Source of the DNA: DATLYF01 sp035575095
Lineage (GTDB): Bacteria; Pseudomonadota; Gammaproteobacteria; Competibacterales; Competibacteraceae
Direction: 5' to 3'
Length of the DNA: 48,863 bases
Assembly (NCBI GenBank): GCA_035575095.1
Contig: DATLYF010000150.1
Coordinates: 1-48,863 of the forward strand
Shown: piece by piece, positions 15,930 to 24,774 of the stretch
Layout: each line of letters opens with the position of its first letter
Numbering within the stretch: position 1 is the first letter of the stretch
Made by a program: the position numbers and the translations under genes
Notes under the pieces: generated by a model
Database searches by the model: none
What the model was told of the DNA's origin: nothing
What the model saw: only the letters and a program-made list of their open reading frames with translations

Positions 15930-18482
15930 GTGGAAAAAACCCTGGACCGCTTCGTCTGGCGTTATAGCGCCCGCCAGCAGATTGTCATCGCAGCGCTGAC
16001 CGTTGTCTCCTTCCCTTTTCTCTATCTGTCCCTGGAGCTGCCCAAGCGCATCATCAACGACGCCATCACCGGTGCTGGCGTCAAGCAGCAGGTGTTCGGC
16101 CTGGAGCTGGGGCCGTTCGCCTACCTGCTGCTCTTGTGCTTGGCCTTCCTGGCCGTGGTGCTGGCCAACGGCCTCGTCAAGATGCGCCTCAACACCCTCA
16201 AGGGCATCACCGGCGAACGCATGGTGCGGCGCTTGCGCTATCAGCTCATCGAACGCCTGCTGCGCTTTCCGCCGCGCCATTTCGAGCGCGTTTCCCAAGG
16301 CGAGCTGATCTCGCTGATCAACGCCGAGACCGAGCCGCTCGCCGGCTACATCGGCGAGGCCCTGGCCTTGCCCTTGTTCCAGGGCGGCACCATGCTCACC
16401 ATCCTGGCCTTCATGTTCATCCAGAACTGGGTGCTAGGGGTGGCTTCGGTGGCTCTGATCCCGCTCCAGATCTGGCTCATTCCACGCCTGCAGCGCCAGA
16501 TCAATCAGCTCAGCAAGCAGCGCGTGCAGCGTTCGCGCAAGCTGTCCGAGCGCATCGGCGAGTTGGTCAGCGGCGCCCAGGAGATCCGCCTGCAGGGCAC
16601 GCAGCGTTACGCCCTGGCTGAGATGTCGTATCGGCTGGGCGAGATCTACTACATCCGCCTGCGCATCTTCCAGAAAAAATTCATGATGAAGTTCCTCAAC
16701 AACTTCATCAATCAGCTTACGCCGTTCTTCTTCTTCCTGTTCGGTGGCTGGCTGGTGATCGAGGGGCGGCTGACCCTCGGCGCCCTGGTGGCAGCGTTGG
16801 CCGCCTACAAGGACCTCACCGACCCGTGGAAAGAATTGCTGGCCTTCTATCAGCAGCGCCAGGACGCGCGGGTCAAGTATGAGCAGATCGTGGAGCAGTT
16901 CACCGTGGCCCATGCCTACGAGGGGCCGTTCTACGACCAGCACACCCCGCCCGAGGGTGCCCTGGCCGCGCCTCTGGTGCTGAGCAACGTGGCCACCGTC
17001 AACGACCTCGGCGAGCGGGTGCTGAGCGGGGTACACATGGAGATCCAGCCCGGCCAGTGGGTGGCAGTGGTGGACGAGAACCAGATCCGCCGCGATCACC
17101 TGCTGAGCGTGCTGACCAGACTGCGCGAGCCGGTGAGTGGGCGCATCATCATCGGCGGCACGGCACTGGAGGACATCCCGACACCGGTGCTGGCCCGGCG
17201 CCTGGCGGCCCAGCGCAGCGAGCCGTTCATCTTTAATTCCACCATCACCGAGAACGTCCTGTACGGTCTCAACTATCGTCCCCCTGCCGAGCTCCTGCCT
17301 GATGACAGCTTCGATCCCGAGGAAGCGCTGGCGGCCGGCAATAGTCCCGACCGCTTCTTAGGCTGCTGGTGGGATTACCAGTCCCTGGGACTGCCCGACG
17401 AGCGCGCCTTGCTGGACTGGGACCTGCGGGTGGCAAAGGCCCTGGAGGCAGACAACATCCTCTTCGAGCGTGGCCTGATGGAAATCTTCGACCCCAGGGC
17501 GCAGCCAAAGCTGGCGGCACGGCTGTTGGAGGCGCGGCGGCGGGTGCGCGATGCCCTGGCTCACAGCGGTCTGGAGGAAGTCGTCCATCACTTCAATCCC
17601 GAGAGCTTCAACCCAGGCTTGTCGGTGGCGGAGAACATCACCTTCGCCCTGCAGAGCCGCCTGTCTGGGAGGGGCGGCCGCCGCCGCGTATTGACCGCCC
17701 TGATTGCGCTGCTGGAGGCGGAGGACCTGACCCACCTCGGCGAGCAGATCGGCGCCGAACTGGCGCGGCGGGTGAGCCGAGCCTGCCTAGACGATCCCGG
17801 CGGCATCCACGTGGTGGAGCGCTTCGAATTCCTCGACGTGGATGAACTGGAGCGGGTGCAACGTCTGGCGCACAAGGCTACCGAGCAGGATCCGGCTAGC
17901 CTCAAACCGGAGGAACGCGACGAGCTGCTGCGGCTATTCCTCTCTATCATCCCCGAGCGCCACGGTCCCGATCTGATCGGCGCTCGCCTGCAGGTGCGCC
18001 TGGTGGAGGCGCGCCGCCGCTTCGCCGAGACCCGTCCTTCGGACCTGGCCATCGTGCCCCTCGACGAGGAGCGCTACCATCCGGGACTGACGGTGTTCGA
18101 CAACGTCATCTTCGGACGCATCGTGCAGGGCTCGGCGGTAGCCGAGCGGCGCCTGCACCAGCTGGTGCGGGTGATCTTCGACGAAATGGACTTGACCCGG
18201 GCGGTGCAGTTGCTGCAAGCGGAATCCCTCGCCGGGATCCACGGCGCCCGTCTGCCGGTCGTGACCAAGCAACGCATTGCCATCATGCGCTGCCTGGTGA
18301 AACGCCCCGACATCCTCATCCTCAACGACGCACTCAGCGCCTTCGACGAGGACACCCAGCGCCAAATACGGCGCAACATCCGCGCCCTGTTCCCGCTGAT
18401 GACGGTGATCTGGATGACGCGGGCGGTGGCGGACGAGAGCGAATTCGATCAGGTCATCCACCTGGAGACCATGGCCGGCTGA
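15930..18482 (+). CDS. ABC-exporter-like protein with degenerate nucleotide-binding domain
   Basis: An 850-residue protein with the layout of a type I ABC half-exporter. Residues 1-325 form the transmembrane domain (hydrophobic segments near 18-38, 61-82, 143-185, 262-297). The nucleotide-binding domain starts near 348, but Walker A is VDENQIRRDHLLS (381-393) with no GxxxxGK[ST]; the LSGGQ signature is LPVVT (775-779); Walker B reads DILILND where LLLDE is normal; and the H-switch is WMTRAV with no His. The Q-loop Gln (Q428) remains. About 270 residues (447-715) separate the Q-loop from the signature. The frame is intact, so this is not a decayed gene. GTG 15930 follows a GAGG site. ATP hydrolysis seems unlikely by itself. 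Transported substrate and partner are unknown. Confidence 0.85.
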   Translation: MEKTLDRFVWRYSARQQIVIAALTVVSFPFLYLSLELPKRIINDAITGAGVKQQVFGLELGPFAYLLLLCLAFLAVVLANGLVKMRLNTLKGITGERMVRRLRYQLIERLLRFPPRHFERVSQGELISLINAETEPLAGYIGEALALPLFQGGTMLTILAFMFIQNWVLGVASVALIPLQIWLIPRLQRQINQLSKQRVQRSRKLSERIGELVSGAQEIRLQGTQRYALAEMSYRLGEIYYIRLRIFQKKFMMKFLNNFINQLTPFFFFLFGGWLVIEGRLTLGALVAALAAYKDLTDPWKELLAFYQQRQDARVKYEQIVEQFTVAHAYEGPFYDQHTPPEGALAAPLVLSNVATVNDLGERVLSGVHMEIQPGQWVAVVDENQIRRDHLLSVLTRLREPVSGRIIIGGTALEDIPTPVLARRLAAQRSEPFIFNSTITENVLYGLNYRPPAELLPDDSFDPEEALAAGNSPDRFLGCWWDYQSLGLPDERALLDWDLRVAKALEADNILFERGLMEIFDPRAQPKLAARLLEARRRVRDALAHSGLEEVVHHFNPESFNPGLSVAENITFALQSRLSGRGGRRRVLTALIALLEAEDLTHLGEQIGAELARRVSRACLDDPGGIHVVERFEFLDVDELERVQRLAHKATEQDPASLKPEERDELLRLFLSIIPERHGPDLIGARLQVRLVEARRRFAETRPSDLAIVPLDEERYHPGLTVFDNVIFGRIVQGSAVAERRLHQLVRVIFDEMDLTRAVQLLQAESLAGIHGARLPVVTKQRIAIMRCLVKRPDILILNDALSAFDEDTQRQIRRNIRALFPLMTVIWMTRAVADESEFDQVIHLETMAG

Positions 18483-18496
18483 AGGATTGTAAATCT

Positions 18497-18527
18497 TTGT
18501 CAACCCTAGGCTGCGGCACGATATCAT
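18497..18527 (+). promoter_or_regulatory. Possible promoter of the pga operon
   Basis: TTGTCA (18497-18502) and TATCAT (18522-18527) are separated by 19 bases, in the 105-base gap before pgaA. The match is moderate and the spacing long. Confidence 0.3.
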
Positions 18528-18587
18528 AGGTGCTGACAATAACGAGCAAGGGATTTCTCGCTTCCTTGCACAAGGTCGGCATACCCC

Positions 18588-21032
18588 TTGTTGCTGAAAA
18601 TCTCCTATACCTCCAGGCTGGTCGGTCTGTGTCTAGGTATCCTGGCGCTGGCCACGGCTGCCGCCACGACTGACGGCGAATATGCCACCGCTATCGAGCA
18701 GGCGCGGGCCGGCCGTTACACGCAGGCCCTGCCGGTGCTGCGGCGCCTCCATGCGACCCAGCCGGACAACACCGCCTATCTCTACGATCTGATCGCCGTG
18801 CTGACCTGGGCCGGGCAGAACGACGAGGCTTTGCGCTACTTCCGCACGGTCGATGCAGGGCAGGCTCCCGACTACGTATTGCGACCGGTGGCCAAGGCCG
18901 CCCGCGAGGTTCGGCAATTCGAGACGGCAGTGCACCTCTACCGGCTGTTGGTCGGGCGCCGGGCCGATGACTGGGATGCCCGGCTGGGACTGGCTCTGAG
19001 CTACCGCGACCTGGGACGCCGGGACGAGGCCTATCGCGCTCTGGCCGAGGCGGCCAGGGCGGCCGGCCGTGAGGCCGATCGGATGACGCTGGCCCTGCTA
19101 CGGGGCGAGTGGCTGCGCCGGGACGGCCAGCCCCTGCAGGCCATCCACGCCTATCGCGAGGTGCTGGGCCTGGAGCCGCAGCAGCCGGTGGCGCGGCGTG
19201 CCCTGGTGGAGCTCGCCCGGCAACTGCATGCCCCCGCCGTGGCCCGGGACTACGCCGGGGAGGGGCTGCTGACGCCTGTGGAAGAGGCCGATCTGCGCCT
19301 GGACTACGGCGCCGCCCAGATCCGCCAGGCCCTGGGGGCTCCTCTCGAGGCGCAACGGCATGCGGCACAGCAGGCGTTGGCGCTCAATGATCAGGCGCAG
19401 CAGGCAGTGCGTGCGCTGGCTGACCCGGCTGAGCAGCGGGAGCGCCGGCTGCGTGCCGACTACGACCGCATCCTGGCGCTGAGCGCTGCCCGCCGCTGGC
19501 ACGAGCTGGTGGCGCTGTATCAAGACCTCGTCCAGCGCGGCCCGGAGCCGCGGCCTTATGTCCAGGCCGTTGCGGCCGATGCCTATCTGGCGCTGCGCCG
19601 GCCGGAGCAGGCGGTGGCGCTGTATCGGCGGGCGCTGGAACTCGACCAGGGCACGCTGCATGTGGACTGGGAAAGCGGGCTGTTCTATGCCCTGCTGGAG
19701 AGCGAGCGCTATCCCGAAGCCTGGGCGCAGATCGACGCCCTGGCCCAGCGCGTCCCGCCGTTTCTGCGCACCTACAGTCCGCAGACCCGCGAACCCAATC
19801 CCGATTATCTGGGGGTACTGGCCACCCGTGCCATGGCGCAGGCCTACGGTGAGCGCCTGGCCGCTGCCGATGCCAGCCTGCAGCGGCTGCGCGAGCTTGC
19901 CCCCTTCAACGGCGATATCCGCGCCAACCAGGCCAGCGTCTGGTACTTCCGCGGTCAGCCGGAGCGGGCCCGCAACGAGTTCCAGCGCGTGCTGGTCGAC
20001 GAGCCGCACCATCGCGGCGCCCGCGCCGGCTATGCCGGCACACTGCTGGAACTGGGCGAGTACGAGCAGGCGGTGGCCGAGGTCGAGACCTTGCTACTAC
20101 AGGACCCCGGGTATGCCCCGGCGCTACGCCTGCAAGAGCAGCTGGAATCCCTGGAGCAGTGGGAGCTGCGGACCGCGGCGGTCAGCGATGGCAATCAGTT
20201 GCGGCAGGCGGGCGCCGGTCGCGGCTTCTGGTTCAACTACCGCATCGCCACCCCGGCGCTCGTCGACCACCGGCTACGCCTGCACGCCGGACAGGCCCAC
20301 CAGGGCGGCAGCGTCGACGGGCGCGACGCCAACCGCGACCGCTACAGCGTAGGGCTGGACTATCGCGGCGTGGGCAAGCACTGGAGCGGAGAGATCCTCT
20401 GGGACGAGCTGCAGCCCGATCATCCCGGACTGGCGTTGCGCTACCAGCAGCGCTTGGGGGATGCCTGGGACTGGAGCCTGAGCTGGCAGTCGGTGGCCGA
20501 GGATCTGCCCCTCAAGGCAGTGGTCAACGATGTCCGCGCCAACGAACTGGCCCTGCGCGCCAGCTATCACCCTGATGAATCCCTGCGCCTCGGCGGCCGC
20601 TTCAGCGGTATGGACTTCTCTGACGGCAACCGGCGTCTCAGCTTGGGACTGGACCTGGAGCGCCAGCTCTACCGCGACCACCGCGACCGTTACCTGCTGC
20701 TCGGCAGTGCCTACGCCTCGACCAACGATTTCGACCAGGCCGTCTATTTCAATCCTCACCGCGATGCCGAGCTGGCCCTGGGGGCGCGCTGGGAGCGTCT
20801 GCTGGCGCGGCGCTACGAGCGGCGCTGGCTGCAGCGGGTGACGGTGCTGGCCGGCGGCTACTGGCAGGAGGACTTCGGCACCAAGCCCAGCCTGCGTCTG
20901 GGCTACGAGCAGGAATGGGACTGGGACCGCAACCTGGGGCTGCAGGGCGGGGTGAGCTACCGCGTCCATCCCTATGATGGCGAAACGGAAGCCGGACTGG
21001 AGCTCTCGGTGCGGCTCAATTGGCGATTCTGA
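18588..21032 (+). CDS. pgaA: Poly-beta-1,6-GlcNAc outer-membrane export porin PgaA
   Basis: PgaA carries partially deacetylated poly-beta-1,6-N-acetylglucosamine through the outer membrane. The 814-residue protein has an N-terminal signal (LVGLCLGILALATAAA), a periplasmic superhelix of TPR-like repeats to about residue 510, and a C-terminal beta-barrel of alternating aromatic and polar strands ending VRLNWRF, the terminal Phe expected for BAM recognition. The start is uncertain: TTG codons at 18588 and 18591 are the only reasonable ones near the signal peptide. It is the first gene of pgaABCD, and pgaB starts 2 bases after its stop. Confidence 0.92.
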   Translation: MLLKISYTSRLVGLCLGILALATAAATTDGEYATAIEQARAGRYTQALPVLRRLHATQPDNTAYLYDLIAVLTWAGQNDEALRYFRTVDAGQAPDYVLRPVAKAAREVRQFETAVHLYRLLVGRRADDWDARLGLALSYRDLGRRDEAYRALAEAARAAGREADRMTLALLRGEWLRRDGQPLQAIHAYREVLGLEPQQPVARRALVELARQLHAPAVARDYAGEGLLTPVEEADLRLDYGAAQIRQALGAPLEAQRHAAQQALALNDQAQQAVRALADPAEQRERRLRADYDRILALSAARRWHELVALYQDLVQRGPEPRPYVQAVAADAYLALRRPEQAVALYRRALELDQGTLHVDWESGLFYALLESERYPEAWAQIDALAQRVPPFLRTYSPQTREPNPDYLGVLATRAMAQAYGERLAAADASLQRLRELAPFNGDIRANQASVWYFRGQPERARNEFQRVLVDEPHHRGARAGYAGTLLELGEYEQAVAEVETLLLQDPGYAPALRLQEQLESLEQWELRTAAVSDGNQLRQAGAGRGFWFNYRIATPALVDHRLRLHAGQAHQGGSVDGRDANRDRYSVGLDYRGVGKHWSGEILWDELQPDHPGLALRYQQRLGDAWDWSLSWQSVAEDLPLKAVVNDVRANELALRASYHPDESLRLGGRFSGMDFSDGNRRLSLGLDLERQLYRDHRDRYLLLGSAYASTNDFDQAVYFNPHRDAELALGARWERLLARRYERRWLQRVTVLAGGYWQEDFGTKPSLRLGYEQEWDWDRNLGLQGGVSYRVHPYDGETEAGLELSVRLNWRF

Positions 21033-21034
21033 CC

Positions 21035-22999
21035 ATGATGCCGTGCTGGCTGTATCGACTGCCGCTGTGCCTGATCCTGCTGCCGGTCTTGGCCTGGGCC
21101 GGCGGGGCGGCCTCTACCCTGCATGTGCTGACTTACCACGATGTGGTGGACGATCTGCGCGAGTTCCCCGACTCGCTCGCCATCGAGACGCAGCAGCTCA
21201 TCAACCATTTCGACTGGCTGCACGACCACGGCTATACGGTGGTCAGCCTGGACCAGGTGGTGGCCGCCGCCGAGGGACGCGGCACCCTGCCCGAGAAAGC
21301 GGTGCTGCTCACCTTCGACGACGGCTACAAGAGCGTCTACAGCAAGGTCTTCCCCCTGCTCGAGCTGTACCGCTACCCGGCCCTGGTGGCGGTGGTCGGC
21401 GCCTGGGCCGACACTCCGCCCGACCAGCCGATCGATTTTGGCGGCCAACTCATGCCGCGTTCGCGCTTTGCCGAGTGGCGGGAATTGCGGGAGATGGCCG
21501 CATCAGGGCTCGTAGAGATCATCTCCCACAGTTACGACCTGCACCATGGCATCCCCGGCAATCCCCAAGGCAATAGCCAGCCGGCCGCCGTCACCCGGCG
21601 TTACGACAGCGCCGGCCAGCGTTATGAGGGCGATGCCGAATACCGGCGCCGCGTGCTCGCCGATCTCATCCGCAGTGCCCAGGTCATCGAACGGCAGATC
21701 GGGCGCGCGCCGCGAGCCATCGCCTGGCCCTACGGCGCCTACACCGAAGAAACCGCCGAGCTAGCGCGCCAGGCCGGCCTGCCCATCACCATGACTCTGG
21801 AGGACGGGCTCGAGCCGCGCCTGCAGGAGCTGAGCCTGATCCACCGCCAACTGGTCGGAAACAATGCCGATATCAACGGCTTGCGGCACATGCTCGGCGC
21901 GCGCGAGCCGGTGGCGTCTAGTCGCTTCATCCAGATAGACCTGGACTATATCTACGACCCCGATCCGGTCACCCAGGAGCGCAACCTGGACCAGCTGGTG
22001 GAGCGCATCCAGCGCATCGCGCCGAGCGGCGTCTACCTGCAGGCTTTCGCCGATCCCGACGGCGACGATGCGGCCGATGCCGTCTATTTCCCCAACCGCC
22101 GCTTGCCGATGCGGGCCGATCTGTTCAACCGCGTCGCCTGGCAGTTGCGCACCCGGGCTGGGGTACAAGTGTACGCCTGGCTGCCGGTGCTGGCCTATCG
22201 ACCGCCGGCGGCCGAGGCCGAGCGGCTGCAGTGGGTGATGACCACGGAGCGGGGGCGACCCGAGCGGGCGCGTGGTGGGCGGCTGTCACCCTTCGACCCG
22301 CACAGCCGGACCTGGATTGGTGACCTGTACGAGGACCTGTCCAAATATGCCCGTATCGCCGGGGTACTGTTCCACGACGATGCCGTGCTCTCCGATTTCG
22401 AAGACGCCGCGCCGGCGGCGCTGGCGGCGTACCGGCGGCAGGGTCTGGGGGATTCGCTGGCCGCCATCCGCGCCGACCCGGAGCGCCTCGCCCGTTGGAC
22501 GCAGTTCAAGATCGGCTGGCTGGAGCAGTTTACCGAGGAGCTGGCGGGGCGTATGCGCCGCTACAACCCCGAGCTGCGCACCGCCCGCAATCTGTTCGCC
22601 CGCATCCTGCACCAGCCGGCGGCCGAGACCTGGCTGGCGCAATCGTTGCCGAGCGCGCTGCGGGTCTACGATCGAGTGGCACTGATGGCCATGCCCGGCC
22701 TGGAAAACGTGGCACCGGAGCAGGCACTGCCCTGGCTGCGGCGCACCCTGGAGCTGGCCCGCCAGGCCGATCCGCACCTGGAGAAGACCGTGTTCGAACT
22801 GCAGGCCATGGACTGGCGCACGCGCCGGCCGCTGCCGACGGAAACGCTGCTGCAGCAGCTCGCCGAGCTGCACCGACTGGGGGCGCGGCATCTGGCCTAT
22901 TACCCGGACGACCTCCGCAGTGACCATCCCCGTCAGGCGCTGATCAGGCTGGAGATGTCGGTGCGCAGCCGCCACCAGGAGATCTACCGTGACCCCTGA
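21035..22999 (+). CDS. pgaB: Poly-beta-1,6-GlcNAc N-deacetylase PgaB
   Basis: PgaB removes some acetyl groups from the polymer in the periplasm, which export requires. The 654-residue protein has a signal peptide (LPLCLILLPVLAWAGGAAS), a carbohydrate esterase 4 domain with VLTYHDVV, the metal motif TFDDGY and SHSYDLHH, and a C-terminal glycoside-hydrolase-like barrel starting about residue 295 (QIDLDYIYDPDP, GVYLQAFADPDGD, WLPVLAY). The signal has no lipobox Cys, unlike the E. coli lipoprotein, so it may be soluble or anchored otherwise. ATG 21035 (or 21038) is 2 bases beyond the pgaA stop; no strong ribosome site, consistent with coupling. Confidence 0.93.
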   Translation: MMPCWLYRLPLCLILLPVLAWAGGAASTLHVLTYHDVVDDLREFPDSLAIETQQLINHFDWLHDHGYTVVSLDQVVAAAEGRGTLPEKAVLLTFDDGYKSVYSKVFPLLELYRYPALVAVVGAWADTPPDQPIDFGGQLMPRSRFAEWRELREMAASGLVEIISHSYDLHHGIPGNPQGNSQPAAVTRRYDSAGQRYEGDAEYRRRVLADLIRSAQVIERQIGRAPRAIAWPYGAYTEETAELARQAGLPITMTLEDGLEPRLQELSLIHRQLVGNNADINGLRHMLGAREPVASSRFIQIDLDYIYDPDPVTQERNLDQLVERIQRIAPSGVYLQAFADPDGDDAADAVYFPNRRLPMRADLFNRVAWQLRTRAGVQVYAWLPVLAYRPPAAEAERLQWVMTTERGRPERARGGRLSPFDPHSRTWIGDLYEDLSKYARIAGVLFHDDAVLSDFEDAAPAALAAYRRQGLGDSLAAIRADPERLARWTQFKIGWLEQFTEELAGRMRRYNPELRTARNLFARILHQPAAETWLAQSLPSALRVYDRVALMAMPGLENVAPEQALPWLRRTLELARQADPHLEKTVFELQAMDWRTRRPLPTETLLQQLAELHRLGARHLAYYPDDLRSDHPRQALIRLEMSVRSRHQEIYRDP

Positions 23000-24251
23000 G
23001 CTCATCGGTCTGCTGCACGACTTCGCCTTCCTCTACCCGTTGCTCATGTCCTATGTCTGGATGGCGGGCGGGACCTACTACTACTTCCACTACGAGCGCC
23101 GCGATCGCGCCCTGCTCGGCAGTGTGCCGGTGATCCGCGACCGCGGGGTGAGCATCGTCATCCCCTGCTACAACGAAGAGGACAATGTCCGTGAGACGGT
23201 CCACTACGCCTGCCAGCAGAACTATCCCCTGTTCGAGGTAATTGCCGTCAACGATGGCAGCTGCGACGCCACCGGCGCCATCCTGGACGAGTTGCTGGAG
23301 CGCTATCCGCAGCTGCGCGTGATCCATCTGCAGGAGAACCAGGGCAAGGCCGTGGCGCTGACCACCGGCGCCCAGTTGGCCCGCTACGAGTATCTGGTGT
23401 GCATCGACGGCGACGCCATCCTGGACCCCAACGCCTGCGCCTGGCTGATGCGCCACTTCGAGATGGGCGCACGGGTCGGCGCCGTCACCGGCAATCCTCG
23501 CATCCGTAACCGCTCCACCCTGCTCGGCCGTCTGCAGGTGGGGGAGTTCTCCTCCATCATCGGCCTGATCAAGCGCGCCCAGCGCACCTATGGCCGCATC
23601 TTCGCCATCTCCGGCGTGCTCGCGGCCTTCCGCCGCACTGCCCTGCAGGAGGTGGGCTACTGGAGTCACGACATGCTCACCGAAGACGTGGACATCAGTT
23701 GGAAGCTGCAGCTCGCCCACTGGGACGTGCGCTTCGAACCCTACGCCCTGGTCTGGATCCTCATGCCGGAAACCCTGCACGGGTTGTGGAAGCAGCGCCT
23801 GCGCTGGGCCAAGGGCGGGGCACAGGTGCTGTTAAAGAACTGGACTATGTTCCGCCACTGGCGCAAGCGGCGCATGTGGCCGATCTACTTCGAGTATTGC
23901 TTCAGCGTGCTGTGGGCATACTCGATGGTGTTCATCTTCCTACTCTGGCTGATCGGCAAGTTCTGGCTGCTGCCGCCGGAGTGGCGGGTCGATTCCATCC
24001 TGCCCGGCTGGACCGGCGTGGTGATCGGCACCACCTGCCTGATCCAGCTGGCGGTGAGCAAGTGGCTGGATGCCCCCTTCGACGTGCATCTGACCCGCAA
24101 CTACTACTGGATGATCTGGTATCCGCTGGCCTATTGGGTGATGGGCATGCTGACCACGGCGGTGGCCGTGCCCAGCGTGCTGCTGTTCGAGCGCAATCGA
24201 CGTGCGCGCTGGACCAGCCCCGATCGCGGCCTGCGCGCGCCGGCACGATGA
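22989..24251 (+). CDS. pgaC: Poly-beta-1,6-GlcNAc synthase PgaC
   Basis: PgaC is the processive family 2 glycosyltransferase that polymerises UDP-GlcNAc at the inner membrane. The 420-residue protein has an N-terminal membrane segment, then SIVIPCYNEEDNV, the UDP/metal motif CIDGDAILD, the acceptor-side TEDVDISW and the processivity motif QRLRWAKGG, and C-terminal membrane helices (from about residue 305). It starts at GTG 22989, overlapping the pgaB end by 11 bases behind an AGGAG site, so translation is probably coupled. PgaC usually needs PgaD and cyclic-di-GMP. Confidence 0.96.
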   Translation: MTPELIGLLHDFAFLYPLLMSYVWMAGGTYYYFHYERRDRALLGSVPVIRDRGVSIVIPCYNEEDNVRETVHYACQQNYPLFEVIAVNDGSCDATGAILDELLERYPQLRVIHLQENQGKAVALTTGAQLARYEYLVCIDGDAILDPNACAWLMRHFEMGARVGAVTGNPRIRNRSTLLGRLQVGEFSSIIGLIKRAQRTYGRIFAISGVLAAFRRTALQEVGYWSHDMLTEDVDISWKLQLAHWDVRFEPYALVWILMPETLHGLWKQRLRWAKGGAQVLLKNWTMFRHWRKRRMWPIYFEYCFSVLWAYSMVFIFLLWLIGKFWLLPPEWRVDSILPGWTGVVIGTTCLIQLAVSKWLDAPFDVHLTRNYYWMIWYPLAYWVMGMLTTAVAVPSVLLFERNRRARWTSPDRGLRAPAR

Positions 24252-24264
24252 CGAAGGTGCTCCC

Positions 24265-24759
24265 ATGGACCTGTTCAACCCCCGCTCGGTGATCATCTAC
24301 CGGCCGGATCTGCAGAGCCGCTGGCAGCGCTATCTCTACCGCAGCCTGGCGGTGATCGGCTGGGTCATCTGGTTCTATCTGTGGGTACCGCTGCTGACCC
24401 TGGCGGCCTGGACCGCCGGCGGCATCACCGTGCATAGCACCATGTTCGAGCAGGGCGGACTGTGGGATTTCTACGAATTCCTGAGGCGCACCAGCGAGCT
24501 CATCTTCGTCCTGTGCGGCGGCCTGATCCTGTGGGCGCTGTACAACCATTACCGCTTCCGCTGCCGGGAGCGGCGCCAGCCGCGGCCGCCGGTGACGCTG
24601 GCCGCCATCGCCGACTACGCCGGACTGCCTGAGCAGACCCTGCGCGCCGCCCAGGGCATGCGCCGGGCGGTGGTGCTGCACGATGCCGCGGGCCGCATCG
24701 CCGCCATCCAGCAAGCCTGGGTAGGCGACCGGAAACAGGAGCATACTGCGGCTGCCTGA
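24265..24759 (+). CDS. pgaD: Poly-beta-1,6-GlcNAc biosynthesis accessory protein PgaD
   Basis: A small (164-residue) inner-membrane partner of PgaC; in E. coli the two together bind cyclic-di-GMP to activate synthesis. Two membrane helices are visible at about 27-52 (SLAVIGWVIWFYLWVPLLT) and 78-97 (LIFVLCGGLILWALY), followed by NHYRFRCRERRQ and a soluble tail. ATG 24265 lies 8 bases after a GAAGG site and 14 bases after the pgaC stop. Identification rests on position and topology plus the family-like YNHYRF segment. Confidence 0.87.
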   Translation: MDLFNPRSVIIYRPDLQSRWQRYLYRSLAVIGWVIWFYLWVPLLTLAAWTAGGITVHSTMFEQGGLWDFYEFLRRTSELIFVLCGGLILWALYNHYRFRCRERRQPRPPVTLAAIADYAGLPEQTLRAAQGMRRAVVLHDAAGRIAAIQQAWVGDRKQEHTAAA

Positions 24760-24774
24760 TACGGAGTTGCACAG

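Noticed and set aside
15930..18482. ABC-like gene as a pseudogene
   Set aside because: An uninterrupted 850-codon frame with a good start and well-formed transmembrane domain and no frameshift; motif loss is restricted to catalytic positions.
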